DNA from: Thiobacillus denitrificans DSM 12475
GTDB lineage: Bacteria; Pseudomonadota; Gammaproteobacteria; Burkholderiales; Thiobacillaceae
DNA length: 64,000 nucleotides
NCBI RefSeq assembly: GCF_000376425.1
Contig: NZ_AQWL01000006.1
Span: 1-64,000 of the forward strand
Direction of reading: 5' to 3'
This document shows, in pieces, positions 28,705 to 39,890 of the stretch. Within the stretch, counting starts at the first letter, position 1, and every line of letters starts with the position of its first letter. The notes beneath the pieces were generated by a model. That model had not been told where the DNA came from and did no database searches. It saw only the letters and a list, made by a program, of their open reading frames with translations. Position numbers and translations under genes: made by a program.

Positions 28705-29838
28705 GTGCCTGACACGATTGATCCTGTTGTGAGCTGGACCGAGGCCGACGCGAGCCGGTCTGCCCGCTGGCGCTCGGAGGGTGGCGCGCCGCCGCCCAGG
28801 CGCGTGATGGTCGTCGACGACCGCCTCAGCGCGGATGCGGCCTTTCGTCTGGCCAGCGAGGGCACCGCGCTGCTGTGGCGCGGCGATTTTCAGAATGCGC
28901 GCCAATTGCTGCAGGCCATGGCGCGCCGCATCGACCGCAAGCCACGCAAGCCTGCGTCGTCGCCGGCCGAGGCCTTCAATTTTCATCGTCAGGCCCAGTC
29001 CCAGCGCGCCCGCACCCTGGGGATGCTGCTGCTGCCGCTGGAGGCGGATTTCAGCATTCCCTTGCGCCGCGCGCCGAATGTCAAAGAAGCCTGCGCCGAA
29101 GCCTACGGCGTGGGGGAGGAGCCCTCGGTGGTTTCGCTGCGCGAATTGCTCGGCGTGATCGGCGCCCACGAATGGCGCAAGAAAGGCGTGGATATCCCCG
29201 AACTCGGCGAGCGCATTCATCCGCACTATGGGGTGTTTTCGCCGGTGCGCGGCGAATATCTGAAGCTGGTGGCCGCGGCGCCACTGCCGACATCGAAGCT
29301 GGCTTTCGACATCGGCACCGGAACCGGCGTGCTGGCGGCGCTGCTGGCCAAGCGCGGGGTCAAGCATGTCGTTGCCACCGACCAGGACCCGCGCGCCCTG
29401 GCGTGTGCACGCCAGAATGTCGCCCGGCTTGGACTCGCGGGGCGGGTGGATGTGATCGAGGCCGATCTGTTCCCGCAAGGGCGCGCACCGCTTATCATCT
29501 GCAATCCGCCGTGGCTACCCGCGCGCGCCAACTCGCCGCTCGAACATGCGATCTACGACCCGGACAGCCGCATGCTGCGGGGCTTCCTGAACGGGCTGGC
29601 GGCGCATCTGGAGCCGGGCGGCGAAGGCTGGCTGATCCTGTCGGACCTGGCCGAACATCTGGGGCTGCGCAGCCGCGAGAGCTTGCTCGCCGCGTTCGAT
29701 GCAGCCGGATTGAGCGTGGTGGAGCGGATGGACACCCGGCCCACGCATCCCCGCGCCGCGGACGACAGCGACCCGCTGCATGCCGCGCGCGCGGCCGAGG
29801 TCACCTCGCTGTGGCGCCTCATCGCACGCAAGGCTTAA
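28705..29838 (+). CDS. Class I SAM-dependent methyltransferase with NPPW motif
   Basis: The 377-residue protein has a C-terminal Rossmann methyltransferase domain: FDIGTGTGVLAALLAKRG (motif I), ATDQDPRALACARQN and the NPPW catalytic motif in IICNPPWLPA. NPPY/NPPW enzymes methylate amide or ring nitrogens in proteins, RNA or DNA, as PrmC and RlmG do. The N-terminal 190 residues do not resemble PrmC, so the substrate is open. The start is GTG. It precedes metK, which makes its cofactor, by 36 bp. Confidence 0.85.
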   Translation: MPDTIDPVVSWTEADASRSARWRSEGGAPPPRRVMVVDDRLSADAAFRLASEGTALLWRGDFQNARQLLQAMARRIDRKPRKPASSPAEAFNFHRQAQSQRARTLGMLLLPLEADFSIPLRRAPNVKEACAEAYGVGEEPSVVSLRELLGVIGAHEWRKKGVDIPELGERIHPHYGVFSPVRGEYLKLVAAAPLPTSKLAFDIGTGTGVLAALLAKRGVKHVVATDQDPRALACARQNVARLGLAGRVDVIEADLFPQGRAPLIICNPPWLPARANSPLEHAIYDPDSRMLRGFLNGLAAHLEPGGEGWLILSDLAEHLGLRSRESLLAAFDAAGLSVVERMDTRPTHPRAADDSDPLHAARAAEVTSLWRLIARKA

Positions 29839-29874
29839 TCAATAAACGCCCCACGCTTTACAGGAAAATGCACC

Positions 29875-31053
29875 ATGAATACCCGCCGCCATCTGTTTAC
29901 CTCCGAGTCCGTGTCGGAAGGCCATCCGGACAAGATCGCCGACCAGATTTCGGACGCCATCCTCGACGCTTTCCTGACTGAAGAAGCCGAGGCCAAGGTC
30001 GCCTGTGAAACGCTGGTGGCCGACAACCTGGTGGTGATCACCGGCGAATTCAAAACCGTGCGCAAGGAGCTGTTCGACGAGGTGCGGGCCCGCGCCGAAT
30101 CCATCGCCCGCCAAGTCCTGCGTGACATCGGCTACCGTGACGCCGAAACCGGCATCGACCCCGACGCCTGCGAAGTGCAGGTCCGCTTCAACCACCAGTC
30201 GATCCAGATTCACAAAGGCATCACCCTCGAAGGCGGCGACATCGGCGCCGGCGACCAGGGCCTGATGTTCGGCTACGCCTGCGACGAAACCCCCGACCTG
30301 ATGCCCTATCCCCTCTGGCTCGCGCACCGGCTGGTGCAAAAGCAGGCCGCGCTGCGCAAGTCCGGCGTCTTGCCGTGGCTGCGTCCCGACGCAAAAAGCC
30401 AGGTCACCGTGGCCTACGAAGGCAACAAGATGGCCGGCGTCGAAACCGTGATCATCTCCACCCAGATCGCGCGTGGCCTCGACCCCGCCTGGGTCGCGCA
30501 GGAAGTTGCGCGCGAAATCGTCGACCCCCTCGTGCCGGCCGAGCTGCGCACGCCGACCTTCAGGCTGTGGGTGAACCCCGCCGGTCCGTTCGAAATCGGC
30601 GGCCCCAACGGCGACACCGGCCTCACCGGCCGCAAGATCATCGTCGACACCTACGGCGGCTCCTGCCCGCACGGCGGCGGTGCGTTTTCCGGCAAGGATC
30701 CCACCAAGGTCGACCGCTCGGCCGCCTACATGGCGCGCTACATCGCCAAGAACCTCGTCGCGGCAGGCTATGCCAAACGATGCCTGGTGCAGCTGGCCTA
30801 CGCCATCGGCGTCGCCGAGCCGGTGTCCCTGCTGGTCGATACCTACGGCACCGGAACCGTATCCGATGAAAAGCTGGAAGACATGGTGCGCTGCAGCTTC
30901 AGGCTCACCCCGCGCGGCATCATCGAAAGCCTCGACCTGAGACGGCCCATCTACCGGAAGACCGCAGCGTACGGGCATTTCGGTCGGGCCGAGCCGGAGT
31001 TCACCTGGGAGCGTACGGATCAGGCGGAGAAGCTGACGGGGTACAAGGGCTGA
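29875..31053 (+). CDS. metK: S-adenosylmethionine synthetase
   Basis: The 392-residue enzyme makes SAM from methionine and ATP. It begins [27 protein letters not shown] and has the signature [12 protein letters not shown] and the phosphate-binding [16 protein letters not shown]. Length and termini are full. No SAM or SAH riboswitch was recognised in the short leader, and ahcY is not adjacent. Confidence 0.98.
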   Translation: MNTRRHLFTSESVSEGHPDKIADQISDAILDAFLTEEAEAKVACETLVADNLVVITGEFKTVRKELFDEVRARAESIARQVLRDIGYRDAETGIDPDACEVQVRFNHQSIQIHKGITLEGGDIGAGDQGLMFGYACDETPDLMPYPLWLAHRLVQKQAALRKSGVLPWLRPDAKSQVTVAYEGNKMAGVETVIISTQIARGLDPAWVAQEVAREIVDPLVPAELRTPTFRLWVNPAGPFEIGGPNGDTGLTGRKIIVDTYGGSCPHGGGAFSGKDPTKVDRSAAYMARYIAKNLVAAGYAKRCLVQLAYAIGVAEPVSLLVDTYGTGTVSDEKLEDMVRCSFRLTPRGIIESLDLRRPIYRKTAAYGHFGRAEPEFTWERTDQAEKLTGYKG

Positions 31054-31104
31054 TGCGGGTTGGGTGTTGGGGTTGGGCAGTGCGTTTGTTTTCAAACCAG
31101 AAAA

Positions 31105-31413
31105 TCAATCGTGTCGGACCCCATTTGTAAACAGAGCGGCCACTTTTTCGTAAGTTGTGGCTACAACATGAATTAGCAAGAGCCACAGAAACAAGGACAT
31201 GACTCCGGAGCCGAAGCCACCATAGCTATCTGGAGTCATTTCTAGGAACCTACCTAAATTAGTTGGTCCGATATTAGATACGATCGAGTCCCCTGGCATG
31301 AAATAAAGCCACTTAAACCAGAGCCAAATATCACTGATGGTTACGGCGCCATCAGAATTTATGTCTGCCACGAAGTCCCACAATCGGTATTGTCTCCAGT
31401 CTTCATGTATCAC
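31105..31413 (-). CDS. Small membrane protein with EF-hand/dockerin-like motif
   Basis: The 102-residue ORF has a calcium-loop-like DINSDGAVTISDIWLW near residue 20 and one or two hydrophobic segments (MSLFLWLLLIHVVA). Base composition is lower in GC than the neighbours. The start is unclear: the first in-frame start is GTG 31413, while a strong AAGGAGG lies before an out-of-frame ATG 10 bases upstream that opens only six codons. In-frame sequence upstream (LWDYVIHEDW) also looks protein-like, so the 5' end may carry a small frameshift. Confidence 0.55.
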   Translation of the reverse strand: MIHEDWRQYRLWDFVADINSDGAVTISDIWLWFKWLYFMPGDSIVSNIGPTNLGRFLEMTPDSYGGFGSGVMSLFLWLLLIHVVATTYEKVAALFTNGVRHD

Positions 31414-31500
31414 GTAATCCCATAGCTGATTTCCTCCTTAGATGAACCATATTGCGCTGCGCATACAACTGCGTATGCCAGGCGTCGAAAGGTTCGGCTG

Positions 31501-31839
31501 CTATGCCAGCGAGAGGGGAATACAGAATTTCACTCGGCTAAGTGAACTGTTTTCGGTATTAGATTGCCCCTGGCTGCCAAGCGCGAAAACTCCAGCAACA
31601 ACTCCGATGCCACCTTTTGTTCCTGTGTCCTCCTTTACTTCTAGTGCCACGTCGAACTGAACAAGTTGTGCGACCTTCCCCGTCCCAGAAAGTAGTAATC
31701 CATGCTTTGCATGTTCCTTATAGTCGCCGAGAAGGTTCGGGTTGATTGAAGCTCCGGATTGCTGAACTGAATCTTGAGCGGCTTTTACGCCTTCAACGAT
31801 TTGTTGAAGCGTCTCTGAAACAAAGTCTTTTAAATCCAT
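31501..31839 (-). CDS. Uncharacterised small protein
   Basis: The 112-residue ORF begins MDLKDFVSETLQQIVEGVKAAQ, an amphipathic helix, and then has a beta-rich core (FDVALEVKEDTGTKGGIGVVAGVFALGSQGQ) ending in an alternating RVKFCIPLSL strand. I have an impression of a widespread small bacterial family with this layout, perhaps trypsin-co-occurring-like, but cannot name it with confidence. GAGGAG 5 bases before the ATG supports translation. It shares low GC with the next ORF on the same strand, 87 bp away, suggesting a recent acquisition. Confidence 0.65.
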   Translation of the reverse strand: MDLKDFVSETLQQIVEGVKAAQDSVQQSGASINPNLLGDYKEHAKHGLLLSGTGKVAQLVQFDVALEVKEDTGTKGGIGVVAGVFALGSQGQSNTENSSLSRVKFCIPLSLA

Positions 31840-31886
31840 CGTCTCTCCTCGAAATCTGCCGCAGGTTCAAAATCAATAACCCGCTT

Positions 31887-32897
31887 TCAATCTAAGCGCT
31901 TGTACCCCCGATACCACTCCACCCACTTCCCGATCCCATACTCCAGCGATGTCGCCGGCTTGAAGCCGGTGTCGCGGATGAGGTCGTCGACGTCCGCGTA
32001 AGTCGCCTGCACGTCGCCGTCCTGCATCGGCAGGAAGTTCTTCTTCGCCTCCTGCCCCAGCGCCTTCTCGATGGTGCCGATGAAATCCATCAGTTGCACC
32101 GGAGTGTGGTTGCCGATGTTGTAGACGCGGTAGGGTGCGTGGCTCGATGCCGGGTCGGGGTTGGCGTGGTCGAAGTCGGGGTTGGGTTGCGGGATGCGGT
32201 CGAGCACTTTCACGGTGCCGTCGGCGATGTCGTCGATGTAGGTGAAGTCGCGCATCATGTCGCCGTGGTTGAAGACGTCGATGGTGCGGCCTTCCAATAT
32301 GGCTGAAGTGAACAGCCACGGCGACATGTCGGGCCGGCCCCACGGGCCGTAGACGGTGAAGTAGCGCAGCCCCGTGGTGGGCAGGCCGTAGAGGTGCGAG
32401 TAGGTGTGCGCCATCAGCTCGTTGGCCTTCTTGCTGGCGGCATACAGGCTCACCGGGTGGTTGACCGGGTCGTGGGTGGAGAACGGGATCTTGGTGTTGG
32501 CGCCATACACGGAAGACGAGCTGGCGTAGACGAAGTGCTTGACGCCGTGGTGGCGGCAGCCTTCGAGCAGGTTGGCGAAGCCGACGATGTTCGACTGCAC
32601 GTAGGCGTGCGGATTCTTCAGCGAGTAACGCACGCCGGCCTGCGCGGCGAGGTTGATGACGGCGTCGAAGTGGCCCTTCTCGAACAGATCCTCCATCATC
32701 ATGCGGTCGGAGATGTCGTCCTTGAGGAAGCGGAAGTTGGGGAAGGGCTTCAGCTGCTCCAGCCGCGCCAGCTTGAGCGCCGTGTCGTAGTAGTCGTTGA
32801 GGTTGTCGATGCCGATGACCTCGTCGCCGCGTTTGAGCAGGATCTGTGCGACGTGCATGCCGATGAATCCGGCGGCGCCGGTGAGCAGGATTTTCAT
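31887..32897 (-). CDS. NAD-dependent nucleotide-sugar epimerase (UDP-glucuronate 4-epimerase type)
   Basis: The 336-residue extended SDR has TGAAGFIGMHVAQILLKRG, SSSSVYG with the catalytic serine region, Y-x3-K in YAASKKANE, and YFTVYGPWGRPDM, the pattern of UDP-glucuronate 4-epimerases that supply UDP-galacturonate for capsule or lipopolysaccharide. GGAGG precedes the ATG. It diverges from waaA, consistent with an envelope polysaccharide role. UDP-glucose 4-epimerase activity is the alternative. Confidence 0.88.
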   Translation of the reverse strand: MKILLTGAAGFIGMHVAQILLKRGDEVIGIDNLNDYYDTALKLARLEQLKPFPNFRFLKDDISDRMMMEDLFEKGHFDAVINLAAQAGVRYSLKNPHAYVQSNIVGFANLLEGCRHHGVKHFVYASSSSVYGANTKIPFSTHDPVNHPVSLYAASKKANELMAHTYSHLYGLPTTGLRYFTVYGPWGRPDMSPWLFTSAILEGRTIDVFNHGDMMRDFTYIDDIADGTVKVLDRIPQPNPDFDHANPDPASSHAPYRVYNIGNHTPVQLMDFIGTIEKALGQEAKKNFLPMQDGDVQATYADVDDLIRDTGFKPATSLEYGIGKWVEWYRGYKRLD

Positions 32898-32952
32898 GAT
32901 CTGGCCTCCAAGGTGGCATCGATTCTAGCATCGGCGCCTTTACAATCCGGCG

Positions 32953-34236
32953 ATGCCCACCCTGCGCCTGCTATTCGACTGGACGATCTACCGGCTGGTC
33001 CTGCTGCTGGCAGCGCCGCTGATTCCGCTACGCCTGTTGTGGCGTGGCCGCCGCGAGCGCGGCTACCTGCAACACTGGAACGAACGGCTGGCGCTCGGCC
33101 CTGCGCCGGCGGCCGGCGCGCTGTGGATCCATGCGGTGTCGGTCGGCGAGATGCGCGCGGCGCAGCCGCTGATCGCCGCCCTGCGCGCCGCGCACCCGGA
33201 TGCCCCGGTGCTGCTCAGCTGCATGACGCCGACCGGGCGCGCCACCGCCGAAGCGCTGTATGGCAGCTTTGCGGCCATCGTCTATCTGCCCTACGACTAC
33301 ACCTGGCTGGTGCGCCGCTTCCTGCGCCGCATGCAGCCGCGTGCCGGCATCCTGATGGAGACCGAGCTGTGGCCCAATCTCATCCATGCCGCGGCGCGCC
33401 GCAGGATTCCCATGGTGTTGGCGAACGCGCGGCTGTCGGTGCGCTCGGCGCGCGGCTACACGCGGCTGCCGGCGCTGACGCGGGCGTGCCTCGCGCGCAT
33501 CGCCACCGTCGCCGCGCAGAGCGAGGCCGACGCCGCGCGCCTGCTCGGGCTGGGCGCCGCGTCGACGCATGTCAGCGGCAATCTCAAGTTCGACATCGCG
33601 CCGCCGCCTGCGCTGCTCGAACGCGGCGCAGCCTGGACGGTGCAATGGGGACAGCGCCCGGTGCTGCTGGCGGCGAGTACGCGCGAAGGCGAGGAGGCGC
33701 CGCTGCTGCGCGCGTTTGCCGCAGCCGCACCGGCCGGGCTGCTGCTGGTGCTGGTGCCGCGCCATCCGCAGCGTTTCGACGCGGTGGCCGGATTGATCGA
33801 AGCGGCGGGGCTGGCATATCAGCGGCGCAGCGCGCTGGACGGGGCGCAACTGCAAGCCGGCACACGGGTGCTGCTGGGCGACAGCCTCGGCGAATTGTTC
33901 GCCTATTACGCCGCGTGCGATGTCGCCTTCGTCGGCGGCAGTCTGCTGCCGCTGGGCGGGCAGAACCTGATCGAGGCGGCGAGCGTGGGGCGGCCGGTGC
34001 TGGTGGGGCCGCACACCTTCAATTTCGAGGAGGCGACGCGGCGGGCGATCGAGGCGGGCGCGGCGGTGCGGGTGAACGATGCCGGCGAGCTGCTGGAGCG
34101 CGCACTGCAGCTGCTGGGCGATGATGCGGCACGCGCCCGCATGGGCGCGGCCGGGCTGGCGTTTGCCGCGCACCATCGCGGCGCGGCGGCGCGGGTGGCG
34201 GGGCTTGTGTCGCCGTTGCTGAAGACGGCGCAATGA
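32953..34236 (+). CDS. waaA: 3-deoxy-D-manno-octulosonic acid (Kdo) transferase
   Basis: The 427-residue GT30 enzyme adds Kdo to lipid A. It has the N-terminal membrane anchor and RRERGYLQHWNERL, then LWIHAVSVGEMRAAQPL, METELWPNLIHAA, ASTREGEEAPLLRAF, and LLPLGGQNLIEAASVGRPVLVGPHTFNF-type sequence in the donor site. The adjacent nucleotide-sugar epimerase and the convergent tolC fit an envelope gene group. Confidence 0.95.
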   Translation: MPTLRLLFDWTIYRLVLLLAAPLIPLRLLWRGRRERGYLQHWNERLALGPAPAAGALWIHAVSVGEMRAAQPLIAALRAAHPDAPVLLSCMTPTGRATAEALYGSFAAIVYLPYDYTWLVRRFLRRMQPRAGILMETELWPNLIHAAARRRIPMVLANARLSVRSARGYTRLPALTRACLARIATVAAQSEADAARLLGLGAASTHVSGNLKFDIAPPPALLERGAAWTVQWGQRPVLLAASTREGEEAPLLRAFAAAAPAGLLLVLVPRHPQRFDAVAGLIEAAGLAYQRRSALDGAQLQAGTRVLLGDSLGELFAYYAACDVAFVGGSLLPLGGQNLIEAASVGRPVLVGPHTFNFEEATRRAIEAGAAVRVNDAGELLERALQLLGDDAARARMGAAGLAFAAHHRGAAARVAGLVSPLLKTAQ

Positions 34237-34267
34237 TGATCGGCGCGCGGCGGGCCTGCTACAGGTA

Positions 34268-34370
34268 GAGCACCCGCAAGCACCCCAAAGGGCATAAAGG
34301 GCTGGCCGTGGTTGTAGCCGCTCAATCGGCAACAGGCACGCACCGGCGCCTTTATCCCCTCCGGGTGCTC
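34268..34370. repeat. Widely spaced inverted repeat between waaA and tolC
   Basis: GAGCACCCG (34268-34276) and CGGGTGCTC (34362-34370) are perfect complements with an 85-bp spacer in the 162-bp gap between the convergent waaA and tolC genes. No simple terminator was identified; the arms could bring the two transcript ends into a shared fold. Confidence 0.5.
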
Positions 34371-34398
34371 GCCGCGATGGGCGGCTTGCTGTGCCGTG

Positions 34399-35709
34399 TT
34401 ACTGCGCCGCGGGTTTCAGGTGCCGGTCGATTTCGGCCAGGTCGGCCGGGCCAAGGCTGCCGGCGGCGGCCTTGAGCGACAGCCCGGACAGCAGGTAGGC
34501 ATAACGCGCGCCGGCGAGGTCGCGGCGCGCGGACAGCACCTGCTGCTCGGCGTTGAGCACGTCGAGGTTGGTGCGTACGCCGACCTGCAGGCCGAGCTTG
34601 GTGGATTCGAGCTGCGCCTTGCTGGAGGTAAGCGCCTGTTCCAGCGCCTGCACGCGGGCGACGCCGCTGCTGACGTTGAGCCAGGCCTGGCGGGCCTGCA
34701 GGCTGGCCTCGCGGGTGGCGTTTTCCAGATCCTGGCGCGCCTTTTCCTGGTTGGCGACGGCTTCGCGCACGCGCGAGCTGGTGAGTCCGCCCTGGTAGAT
34801 CGGCAGGTTGAGTTCCAGTCCGATGCTGGCGATGCGGGTGTCCACCTGCGTGGTGCCGAAATTCTGCTTGTTGTTGACGGTGTAGCCGGCCACCGCATCG
34901 AGCGTGGGGTAGTGGCCGGCGCGGTTGCGCTCGACTTCCTGGTCGGCGATGGTTTTGGCGATGCGCTGGATCTCGGCCTGCAGGTTGCCGTCGGCGGCGC
35001 GTGCGGCCCAGTCGTCGATGTTGTCGGATTCGGCCTTCAGCTGCGCCGGCTCGATCAGTATGTCGAGCGCGCCCGCCGGCTTGCCGATCAGCTTTTCCAG
35101 CGTGCGCAGGCGGATGTCGAGACTGTTCCGTTCGGCAATTTCCTGCGCTACCGCGAGGTCGTAGCGTGCCTGCGCTTCGTGGGTGTCGGTGATGGTGGCG
35201 GTGCCGACTTCGAAGTTGCGTTTGGCGGCGGCCAGCTGTTCGGTGATGGCGGCCTTTTGCGCATTGATGAAGTCGATGTTGTCCTGCGACTGCAGCACGT
35301 CGAAATAGGCCTGCGCGACGCGCAGGATCAGGTCCTGCGCGGCCACATCGAACTGCATCCCGGCGATTTTCACCTGGCCCTTGGACTGTTCGTACAGCAC
35401 CTGATTCTGCCGGCGGAACAGCGGCTGCGCGGCGTTGACGGACAGGCCGTTGGAGGCGAAATCGGCGTCGCCGCCGCTGAGGCTGGAATCGACATTGTTG
35501 TAGCGCAGGTTGCCGCCCAGGTTGACGTTGGGCAGCAGGCCGGCGCGGCCCTGCGCGGCTTTTTCCTGGCCGGCCTGCCAGGCGGCGCGGGCGGCGGCGT
35601 ACTGGGCGTCGTAGGCCTGCGCGTCGCGGAAGATGTCGGACAGGTTCGCTGCGTGGGCGGCGGGTGCCAGTGCCAGCGTCAGGGCAAGAAACAGGGGCTT
35701 GAATGGCAT
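34399..35709 (-). CDS. tolC: TolC-family outer membrane channel protein
   Basis: The 436-residue precursor has a signal peptide (FLALTLALAPAAHA, cleavage about residue 21) and the two OEP repeats of TolC: long heptad-rich helices with ALTSSKAQLESTKLGLQVGVRTNLDVLNAEQQVLSARRDLAGARY and an N-terminal LSDIFRDAQAYDAQYAAARAAW. It forms the outer channel of type I secretion and efflux pumps. It follows pcm and the rhodanese gene on the same strand, a typical betaproteobacterial order. ATG 35709 is chosen for the signal peptide. Confidence 0.94.
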   Translation of the reverse strand: MPFKPLFLALTLALAPAAHAANLSDIFRDAQAYDAQYAAARAAWQAGQEKAAQGRAGLLPNVNLGGNLRYNNVDSSLSGGDADFASNGLSVNAAQPLFRRQNQVLYEQSKGQVKIAGMQFDVAAQDLILRVAQAYFDVLQSQDNIDFINAQKAAITEQLAAAKRNFEVGTATITDTHEAQARYDLAVAQEIAERNSLDIRLRTLEKLIGKPAGALDILIEPAQLKAESDNIDDWAARAADGNLQAEIQRIAKTIADQEVERNRAGHYPTLDAVAGYTVNNKQNFGTTQVDTRIASIGLELNLPIYQGGLTSSRVREAVANQEKARQDLENATREASLQARQAWLNVSSGVARVQALEQALTSSKAQLESTKLGLQVGVRTNLDVLNAEQQVLSARRDLAGARYAYLLSGLSLKAAAGSLGPADLAEIDRHLKPAAQ

Positions 35710-35735
35710 GATGGATCCAGTTCTTGTATCGGGAG

Positions 35736-36053
35736 TCAATAGCGCGGCATGGCCGGATCGACCTCGTCGGCCCAGGCGGCCACGCCGCCCGACAGGTTGA
35801 CCACGTCGCCGAAACCCAGTGTCTCAAGATAGCGGGCGGCGTGATAGCTGCGCACGCCATGATGGCAGATGACCACGGTTTCGGCGTTCTTGTCCAGTTC
35901 CTGCAGGCGCGCGGGCAGCTCGCGCATCGGGATCAGGATGGCTCCGGGCAGATGACAGAGATTCCATTCCCACGGCTCGCGCACGTCGAGCAGCACCGGC
36001 GCGTGTCCGGTCTGCAGGTGGACGGCGAGTTCGGCAGGGCGCAGCTGGCGCAT
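35736..36053 (-). CDS. Rhodanese-domain protein
   Basis: The 105-residue single-domain rhodanese has LLDVREPWEWNLCHLPGAILIPM and the active-site loop VVICHHGVRS with the catalytic cysteine. Such proteins carry sulfane sulfur. It sits between pcm (3 bp apart) and tolC in the same transcription unit. Confidence 0.92.
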   Translation of the reverse strand: MRQLRPAELAVHLQTGHAPVLLDVREPWEWNLCHLPGAILIPMRELPARLQELDKNAETVVICHHGVRSYHAARYLETLGFGDVVNLSGGVAAWADEVDPAMPRY

Positions 36054-36056
36054 GGC

Positions 36057-36710
36057 TCAGAATACGAACGCGGCCGGATGCGGCGCATTTTGCAGGGAGG
36101 CCACGCAGGTTTCGAACAGGGTCACGCTGCGGGTGGCGCCGGGTGCGGTGCAGGTGATGAGCTGCGCTTCCATGACGGGCGCCTGCCCGACAATTGCGAA
36201 CAGCCGCCCGTCCACGCTGAGGCGGCGGCGGAAAGCATCCGCCAGCAGCGGAGTCGAGCCGGTCAGCACGATCACGTCGAAACCGGCTTCGTCGGGCCAG
36301 TCGCGGGCGGCGTCGCCGGTGTGCAGCGTCACATTGCCGAAGCCATGCGCGTGCAGCTTCTGCGTCGCCGCAACGGTGAATTCCGGCACGATGTCGACCG
36401 ACACCACCGCGGCGGCTTCGGCCGCCAGCAGGGCAGTGAGATAGCCGCTGCCGGTGCCGATTTCCAGCACCCGGTCGGTGGCGCGGATCGCCAGTTCCTG
36501 GATGACGCGCGCTTCCAGCTTGGGCGTCCACATCGCCTGGCCATGGCCAAGCGGAATTTCCATGTCGACAAAAGCCAGTGCACGGTGCGCCTGCGGCACG
36601 AAATCCTCGCGGCGCACCTTGAACAAAAGGTCGAGCACCTCCTGATCCAGCACATCCCAGGGGCGGATCTGCTGCTCCACCATGTTGTAGCGCGCCTGCT
36701 CGATGTCCAT
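36057..36710 (-). CDS. pcm: Protein-L-isoaspartate O-methyltransferase-like protein
   Basis: The 217-residue methyltransferase of the PCMT family repairs isoaspartyl residues. It has the N-terminal ARYNMVEQQIRPWDVLD and RREDFVP segments, and motif I VLEIGTGSGYLTALLA. This tolC-linked branch is shorter and differs from classic Pcm at the substrate loop, so activity on isoaspartate is inferred. Confidence 0.88.
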   Translation of the reverse strand: MDIEQARYNMVEQQIRPWDVLDQEVLDLLFKVRREDFVPQAHRALAFVDMEIPLGHGQAMWTPKLEARVIQELAIRATDRVLEIGTGSGYLTALLAAEAAAVVSVDIVPEFTVAATQKLHAHGFGNVTLHTGDAARDWPDEAGFDVIVLTGSTPLLADAFRRRLSVDGRLFAIVGQAPVMEAQLITCTAPGATRSVTLFETCVASLQNAPHPAAFVF

Positions 36711-36791
36711 GCGGTACCCTTGAATATCAATAAGTTAGATGGGGTCTTGCCTTGCAATTATTCCACATTTCGGCTACCTTGAGCCGCTTGC

Positions 36792-36869
36792 CAGGGGTCT
36801 CCAGCCGGCGGTTGCACCGGATGGAGTGAGACATACCCTTCGAACCTGATGCGGTTGAGACCGCCGTAG

Positions 36870-36874
<5 letters not shown>
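36792..36874 (+). promoter_or_regulatory. TPP riboswitch (THI element)
   Basis: The conserved blocks are present: CAGGGGTCT at the 5' side, GAGTGAGA, ACCCTTCGAACCTGATGCGGTTGAGACC and CGTAGGGAGG. The element lies 170 bp upstream of thiC. The 3' end of the aptamer runs straight into the first of five tandem hairpins, whose 5' arm overlaps the likely P1 strand. Confidence 0.94.
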
Positions 36875-38989
<2,115 letters not shown>

Positions 38990-39011
38990 TCCGCGCCGCG
39001 TATAATCCGCA

Positions 39012-39038
39012 GGCGCGCCCTTTTGGCGCGCCTTTTTT
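39012..39038 (+). terminator. Rho-independent terminator after thiC
   Basis: GGCGCGCC and GGCGCGCC, a self-complementary 8-mer, form the stem around CTTTT, followed by six T. It lies 22 bp after the thiC stop and 18 bp before the uppP start. A TATAAT at 39001-39006 just ahead of it could be a uppP -10 box, in which case the hairpin would sit at the 5' end of the uppP transcript. Confidence 0.85.
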
Positions 39039-39055
39039 ATGTCCAGAACGTCGCC

Positions 39056-39886
39056 ATGACCGACCCCACCCTGCTGCTGAATGCCCTCATCCTCGGTCTG
39101 GTCGAAGGCGTCACCGAATTCCTGCCGATTTCCAGCACCGGGCACCTGATCCTCGCCGGGCAGCTGCTGGGCTTCAACGGCGAGAAGGCCAAGGTGTTCA
39201 TGATCGCGATCCAGCTGGCGGCGATATTTGCGGTGTTGTGGGAATACCGGATGCGGCTCTCGCACGTGGCAGTGACGCTGCACACCGAGCCGGCATCGCG
39301 GCGGCTGGCGGTCAACCTGATGGCGGGCTTTCTGCCGGCGGCGGTGCTGGGCTTCCTGTTCTACAAAGAGATCAAGGGCTATCTGTTCAACCCCATCGTG
39401 GTGGCATCGGCGCTGGTGATTGGCGGCGTGCTGATCCTGTGGGCGGAACGGAGACGCCACGTGGTCGCCACGCCGACGGTGGACGACCTCGACTGGCGCC
39501 GCGCGCTGGCGGTGGGCTTCGCGCAGGCGCTGGCGATGATCCCCGGCACCTCGCGTTCGGGCGCGACCATCATCGGCGGGCTGTTCCTCGGACTATCGCG
39601 TAAGGCGGCGGCGGAGTTTTCGTTCTTCCTCGCCATCCCCACCATGTTCGCCGCTACGGCGTACGACCTTTACAAGAACTGGCGCCTGTTCGACGTGCAC
39701 GACGTCCCGCTGTTCATGGTCGGCGGGGTGGCGGCGTTCGTCAGCGCCCTGATCGCGGTGCGCACGCTGATCAAGTTCGTCAGCCGTCACGACTACACCC
39801 TGTTCGCCTGGTACCGCATCGTGTTCGGCGGGGTGGTGCTGGCGACGGCCTATTTCGGGGTGGTCGACTGGGGCGCCGGGCACTGA
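39056..39886 (+). CDS. uppP: Undecaprenyl-diphosphatase
   Basis: The 276-residue BacA/UppP membrane phosphatase recycles the undecaprenyl carrier for peptidoglycan synthesis. It has the two signatures [19 protein letters not shown] and [14 protein letters not shown] with catalytic glutamate, serine and arginine, and about eight helices. ATG 39056 gives the normal start; an earlier in-frame start lies in the terminator. Confidence 0.96.
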   Translation: MTDPTLLLNALILGLVEGVTEFLPISSTGHLILAGQLLGFNGEKAKVFMIAIQLAAIFAVLWEYRMRLSHVAVTLHTEPASRRLAVNLMAGFLPAAVLGFLFYKEIKGYLFNPIVVASALVIGGVLILWAERRRHVVATPTVDDLDWRRALAVGFAQALAMIPGTSRSGATIIGGLFLGLSRKAAAEFSFFLAIPTMFAATAYDLYKNWRLFDVHDVPLFMVGGVAAFVSALIAVRTLIKFVSRHDYTLFAWYRIVFGGVVLATAYFGVVDWGAGH

Positions 39887-39890
39887 GCAT

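Noticed and set aside
29838-29875. A SAM or SAH riboswitch before metK
   Set aside because: The gap is only 36 bp and contains none of the conserved blocks.
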